Program-made: the position numbers and the translations under genes | The notes under the pieces: generated by a model | Seen by the model: only the letters and a program-made list of their open reading frames with translations | Database searches by the model: none | What the model was told of the DNA's origin: nothing | Source of the DNA: Chryseobacterium sp. SNU WT5 | GTDB taxonomy: Bacteria > Bacteroidota > Bacteroidia > Flavobacteriales > Weeksellaceae | Assembly: GCF_007362475.1 (NCBI RefSeq) | Contig: NZ_CP041687.1 | Span: forward strand, 2,294,001-2,358,000 | Reading direction: 5' to 3' | DNA length: 64,000 bases | Part shown: positions 61,054-64,000 of the stretch, in pieces | Position numbering within the stretch: position 1 is the first letter of the stretch | Layout: each line of letters opens with the position of its first letter

Positions 61054-61341
61054 ATGGAAGTTATAATTAAAACCGAGTTTTTGGATACCGTAATTGGATT
61101 CAATAACTCGGCTCTTCCATTAGGTAAAAGACAAGATTTACATATTCTCGCTGAGATGGCCAAGAATAGCAATGATCAGTCTTTACTCCACCTATTTGAA
61201 GAGTTGCCGGATCAGGAAGAACTGAACCAGATCAAGGAAGAAAAACTACTAGAAGAAACCACACATGTCAGCACCGACAATAAACCGACGAAAAAACAAC
61301 GCAACACCCCAAAAAACGCCGACACAAGAGACAAGCCTTAG
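61054..61341 (+). CDS. Small phage protein overlapping the portal gene
   Basis: The 95-residue product has a helical body (LGKRQDLHILAEMAKNSND, LLHLFEELPDQEEL) and a basic tail. Its last 77 bases overlap the start of the portal gene in another frame. Function unknown. Confidence 0.5.
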   Translation: MEVIIKTEFLDTVIGFNNSALPLGKRQDLHILAEMAKNSNDQSLLHLFEELPDQEELNQIKEEKLLEETTHVSTDNKPTKKQRNTPKNADTRDKP

Positions 61342-62668
61342 TGTTAGCAATGAGGTGAAATTAGATGTGTTAAATCCTATCCCGTTTGAAGGGAAAGGAA
61401 ATTCTACCGCGTTTGATCTTTTCGATGGTGACAAAAAATACATCCCTTTTCTTAATCCTACTGATAATTACTTTAGTGTTCTTCAGGAATCATCTATTCT
61501 AAGTCCAACGAACCAAGCGTGTATTAATTCTAAGGTTTTTTTCTGCTCAGGAAATGGAATTAGAATTAAGGATGCGACTGATGAAATAATGAAAGATTTC
61601 AAGTTATTTCAAAAAAAAATTAACAACCGACGCCAGTCTCTGGGTAAAATTGTTGATCGAATTTTCAGTAATTATTTCCGGGTTGGAAATGTTTTTATCG
61701 AAATAATCAGGATTAAAGTAGGTGAAACCTCAAAAGTAATGGCTTATGTACGGTCTTTTTTAGATTGCCGATTGGGTGCGCCTGATAGTAATGACATTCC
61801 CCAAACTGTTCTAATTTCCCAAAAATTCCGAGGCTCAAAAGATTGGGTGATCGATGATAAAAACGCTGTGGAATTACCTATTTATAACGGAGAGGAAACA
61901 AAGTGGAAAGAATTTAAAGACGGATCCGAACGATGCATGATTCATATTAAAAATGATATGGATGGGTACGATTATTATGGTTTGCCAGAAAATGTTTCCA
62001 GTCTACCATGGCAAATATTAGAATACAATGGTGCTAGGTATAACCTGGACAATTTTGAAAATAATATGGTCATTGGTGGTGCAATTATGCTTCAAGGTAG
62101 TTACACCGATACTGAATTGACTAAAGTTGCTACCAATATTCGCAGACAACATACAGGACCTGGAAAACGTGGAAGATGGACCGTTCTTTCAACAAAGCAG
62201 GGCGGTGGAACTGTAGAAAATTTCTCCAAACAAACCGACGGTGATTTCCTGAAGTTGGATGAGAATGCTGAACAAAAAATTATTGATTCAAATAATTGGG
62301 ATTCTTCTCTTTACGGACAGAACAATTCAAAAGGATTAGGAAATGGTGGTAATACTTACTTGAGAAGTATTTTCAAAATCAAACATAAAACGGTCATTGA
62401 ACCTACGCGTGAAGTTATTTTAGAAGAATTCCTTCTTCCTTTTTTAGAAATAACGGATGCGTTTTGCCAGACGAAGTGGTCAGATGAAGATATTGAATTC
62501 GTCTCCATCGACATTGAAGATCTTGTGGAAGATATCGAAATCAATTCCGTCATCACCGTAAATGAAGGTCGAACGAAATTAGGTATAGATGAATTAGAAG
62601 ACGAGCGTGGTAAAAAATTAATCTCCGAAGTAACTAAAGGAAAAAATGTACAGACTCAACAGAACTAA
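61265..62668 (+). CDS. Phage portal protein
   Basis: The 467-residue protein has portal features: SSILSPTNQACINSKVFFCS at the start, a Phe/Val core (FRVGNVFIEIIRIKVG), YYGLPENVSSLPWQILEYNG, and a C-terminal helical part ELEDERGKKLISEV. Portals form the dodecameric DNA entry ring. It lies after the tape measure and capsid genes rather than before them. The start at 61265 gives a long overlap with the preceding gene; a shorter start near 61350 cannot be excluded. Confidence 0.78.
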   Translation: MSAPTINRRKNNATPQKTPTQETSLSVSNEVKLDVLNPIPFEGKGNSTAFDLFDGDKKYIPFLNPTDNYFSVLQESSILSPTNQACINSKVFFCSGNGIRIKDATDEIMKDFKLFQKKINNRRQSLGKIVDRIFSNYFRVGNVFIEIIRIKVGETSKVMAYVRSFLDCRLGAPDSNDIPQTVLISQKFRGSKDWVIDDKNAVELPIYNGEETKWKEFKDGSERCMIHIKNDMDGYDYYGLPENVSSLPWQILEYNGARYNLDNFENNMVIGGAIMLQGSYTDTELTKVATNIRRQHTGPGKRGRWTVLSTKQGGGTVENFSKQTDGDFLKLDENAEQKIIDSNNWDSSLYGQNNSKGLGNGGNTYLRSIFKIKHKTVIEPTREVILEEFLLPFLEITDAFCQTKWSDEDIEFVSIDIEDLVEDIEINSVITVNEGRTKLGIDELEDERGKKLISEVTKGKNVQTQQN

Positions 62669-63317
62669 CCGCAATGTTTTGATTATTCCAGATGAGGTAA
62701 TATTTCATGCAGCGATTACCAGCGATGTAGGTGAGCGCCAGATTCTCAACAATATCATTATTGCTGAGGAACGATTTATTGTTGAAGAGTTAGGCTATGA
62801 TTTTTACCAAAACATCAACGATAAAAAGAATGTAAAAGTCACCGACTTGAACAAAGCGGATCTCTTGACAAAACTCAGAGCTGATTATGCAAAACAGAAT
62901 ATTAATTTCCAAGACGAGGACCTTCAAGAAGGAATGATCGTGAATGCTATTGAGTTTATTGAAGATGAGTGGATTGTAAAGCTTTGGAATCAATATCTCT
63001 GGAAACTAACCGCCGAGTGTGTTGATTTTGTTACGACTGTTCCTTCTTGGCTTCAAACAACTGCAAAGGGGCAACAAACCAATAATCCGAGAAGCATCAG
63101 TTCTACAGATATGGCCAGTGGGTCTCGAAATGATGTGGTTTTTAAAATGCAGGATGCGATGCAAGAAAGAATGGGACCATTAGCGGTTAATATGCATGAA
63201 TGGCTTTGTCGCCATCAATCTTATTTTCCTTTTTACACAAAGTACTGTGGAGGATGTAGGGAAAATCAACCTTATCGATCAGGTAACACCGGATTTGCTT
63301 TCGGACATTATGATTAG
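62646..63317 (+). CDS. DUF6712-type head-tail connector
   Basis: The 223-residue protein has a helical body with VLIIPDEVIFHAAITSDVGE, then IIAEERFIVEELGYDFYQNI and LWNQYLWKLTAECVDFVTTV, a pattern of connector proteins in Bacteroidota phages. A Cys-rich end (YTKYCGGCRENQ) is unusual. It overlaps the portal by 23 bases. Likely the adaptor below the portal. Confidence 0.68.
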   Translation: MYRLNRTNRNVLIIPDEVIFHAAITSDVGERQILNNIIIAEERFIVEELGYDFYQNINDKKNVKVTDLNKADLLTKLRADYAKQNINFQDEDLQEGMIVNAIEFIEDEWIVKLWNQYLWKLTAECVDFVTTVPSWLQTTAKGQQTNNPRSISSTDMASGSRNDVVFKMQDAMQERMGPLAVNMHEWLCRHQSYFPFYTKYCGGCRENQPYRSGNTGFAFGHYD

Positions 63318-63319
63318 AC

Positions 63320-63433
63320 ATGAGTGGATATTACGATTTTATGAAAACAGTATGTGTGTGCGTTACAAAAGCCGTAATAGTAATTATTTACGGACAATTT
63401 TCAAACGATTTTTCAGACGATTTTAAAAATTAA
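63320..63433 (+). CDS. Possible 37-residue peptide
   Basis: ATG at 63320, two bases after the connector stop, opens MSGYYDFMKTVCVCVTKAVI and continues to FSDDFKN before a TAA. It has one hydrophobic segment (VCVCVTKAVIVIIYG). A competing frame from ATG 63310 encodes 38 basic residues ending FKRFFRRF. Only one is likely real; I favour the first by spacing. Confidence 0.35.
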   Translation: MSGYYDFMKTVCVCVTKAVIVIIYGQFSNDFSDDFKN

Positions 63434-63436
63434 ACG

Positions 63437-64000
63437 ATGAGTATTTTAGACTATATATTTTCCAAGCTACCAGACAATTCAAGTAAAAAAATCACAGCAA
63501 AAGACGTTCGTGATTCATTTGAAAAAACTGATGAGCGAATTAATCAGGTTATTTCCGGCATCAAAGGCAACGCCACCCAAGCCAACGCACCCACACCTTG
63601 GACTTCGGGTGATGATGATTTGTTTGAAAGTTACAGAGTTGTAGAACCAATAGATGTTACTTCTACTTGGTACACTTTGGCAGATGCAACGAATAAATTA
63701 AAGTTCCCGATTACGCAAACAATTTTAGATGCGAATAATGTTTTATTTAATGTTAAAAATGGGGTGGTTTCGGTGTTTTTGAGTTTGAAAAACAATGAAC
63801 TTGCAGATGGTCAAGTTACTACCGAAAAAACAGATTTTGCAATTTCAGATACTTTTCCAGCGGGTGCTAACATTTTAAATCCAGCAAAAATAATCACTAA
63901 AAAAAGACCTCACCCCGTTACTGGTTTACCCTTTGATACTGGTGATTTTGATGGTATTTTTTACATTCGGGTGAAATCAAATCAACCTTATTCTTTTAAA
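63437..64000 (+). CDS. Phage structural/appendage protein, cut by the window edge
   Basis: ATG at 63437 opens 188 codons that run to the edge without a stop. The start (MSILDYIFSKLPDNSSKKIT) carries a short helix (KDVRDSFEKTDERINQVISG), then strand-rich repeats such as WYTLADATNKLKFPITQ. This is the layout of a tail fibre or appendage start. The end and function lie outside the window. Confidence 0.6.
   Translation, partial: MSILDYIFSKLPDNSSKKITAKDVRDSFEKTDERINQVISGIKGNATQANAPTPWTSGDDDLFESYRVVEPIDVTSTWYTLADATNKLKFPITQTILDANNVLFNVKNGVVSVFLSLKNNELADGQVTTEKTDFAISDTFPAGANILNPAKIITKKRPHPVTGLPFDTGDFDGIFYIRVKSNQPYSFK

Larger units (their letters stand above)
21339..64000. mobile_element. Tailed-phage (siphovirus-like) prophage, right end outside the window
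   Basis: The block carries phage regulators, recombination and replication genes, terminase, tape measure, prohead protease, portal and connector in two opposed transcription units. The left boundary is inferred from the hsdS fragment and is accurate to perhaps 100 bases. No integrase was found on the left or inside, and the last gene is cut by the window edge. The long tape measure and absence of a contractile sheath protein suggest a long flexible tail. All modules appear intact in frame, so the element may be inducible. Confidence 0.93.

Noticed and set aside
63196-63426. 76-codon ORF across the connector end
   Set aside because: Most of it overlaps the connector in another frame; only its last 38 codons could be separate and are noted as an alternative.

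Overview
The window comes from the chromosome of a Flavobacteriia-type Bacteroidota bacterium (Weeksellaceae / Chryseobacterium-like by overall protein flavour; this is inference). The support is a complete gldKLMN gliding / type IX secretion (T9SS) operon, a PorZ-like propeller protein, T9SS cargo with C-terminal sorting domains, Bacteroidota promoters (TAnnTTTG -7 boxes) and AT-rich DNA with sparse Shine-Dalgarno sites.

Positions 1 to about 21,340 are host chromosome. In order: the 3' part of a porZ-like gene, recO, an FKBP-like lipoprotein, an S4 RNA-binding protein, aroK, a Lys-Leu-Lys tRNA cluster with promoter and terminators, panC divergent from a short glycogen-synthase-like N-domain protein, a DUF4270 protein, glmS, gldK-gldL-gldM-gldN, an FAD-dependent oxidoreductase, a lipoprotein, a 719-bp AT-rich gap, and a secreted metzincin protease. 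An exported protein of unknown function follows. Next to it is a 3'-terminal scrap of a type I restriction specificity gene (hsdS), which I take as the left chromosome/prophage junction.

From about 21.34 kb to the right edge the window is one tailed-phage (siphovirus-like) prophage that is not finished at 64,000. A short leftward module (21.5-23.5 kb) holds two HTH regulators, a lipoprotein, a small membrane protein, a proline-rich mini-protein and a two-TM membrane protein. It is separated by a double operator/promoter from a long rightward block. The early block (23.6-31 kb) contains a zinc-hook SMC/Rad50-like ATPase, a topoisomerase-type zinc ribbon, a DnaQ-fold exonuclease, RecT and an MBL-fold hydrolase. 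The middle block (31-40.5 kb) contains a ParB-domain/adenine-methyltransferase fusion, an SNF2 helicase, an ASCH protein, a DUF4373 replication protein with a possible embedded origin, a DnaC-like loader and several nucleases. The late block contains a DNA methyltransferase, putative small and large terminase, a tail chaperone candidate with a -1 slippery site, a phage tRNA with a UUA anticodon loop, tail and neck genes, a 1,462-aa tape measure, a ClpP-like prohead protease, putative capsid and tail-tube genes, portal, connector and the start of a tail/appendage protein. No integrase, holin or endolysin was recognised; they may lie beyond the right edge.

The most noteworthy structure beyond ordinary annotation: three perfect copies of TTGTAT-N3-ATACAA, found only before late modules; a GGGAAAT frameshift site in the correct phase; the ParB-methyltransferase fusion; the possible ochre-suppressor tRNA bracketed by terminators; the two-TM plus proline-rich pair beside the repressor; and the tail-before-head gene order. 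All family names rest on motif recognition by eye. No database search was run.
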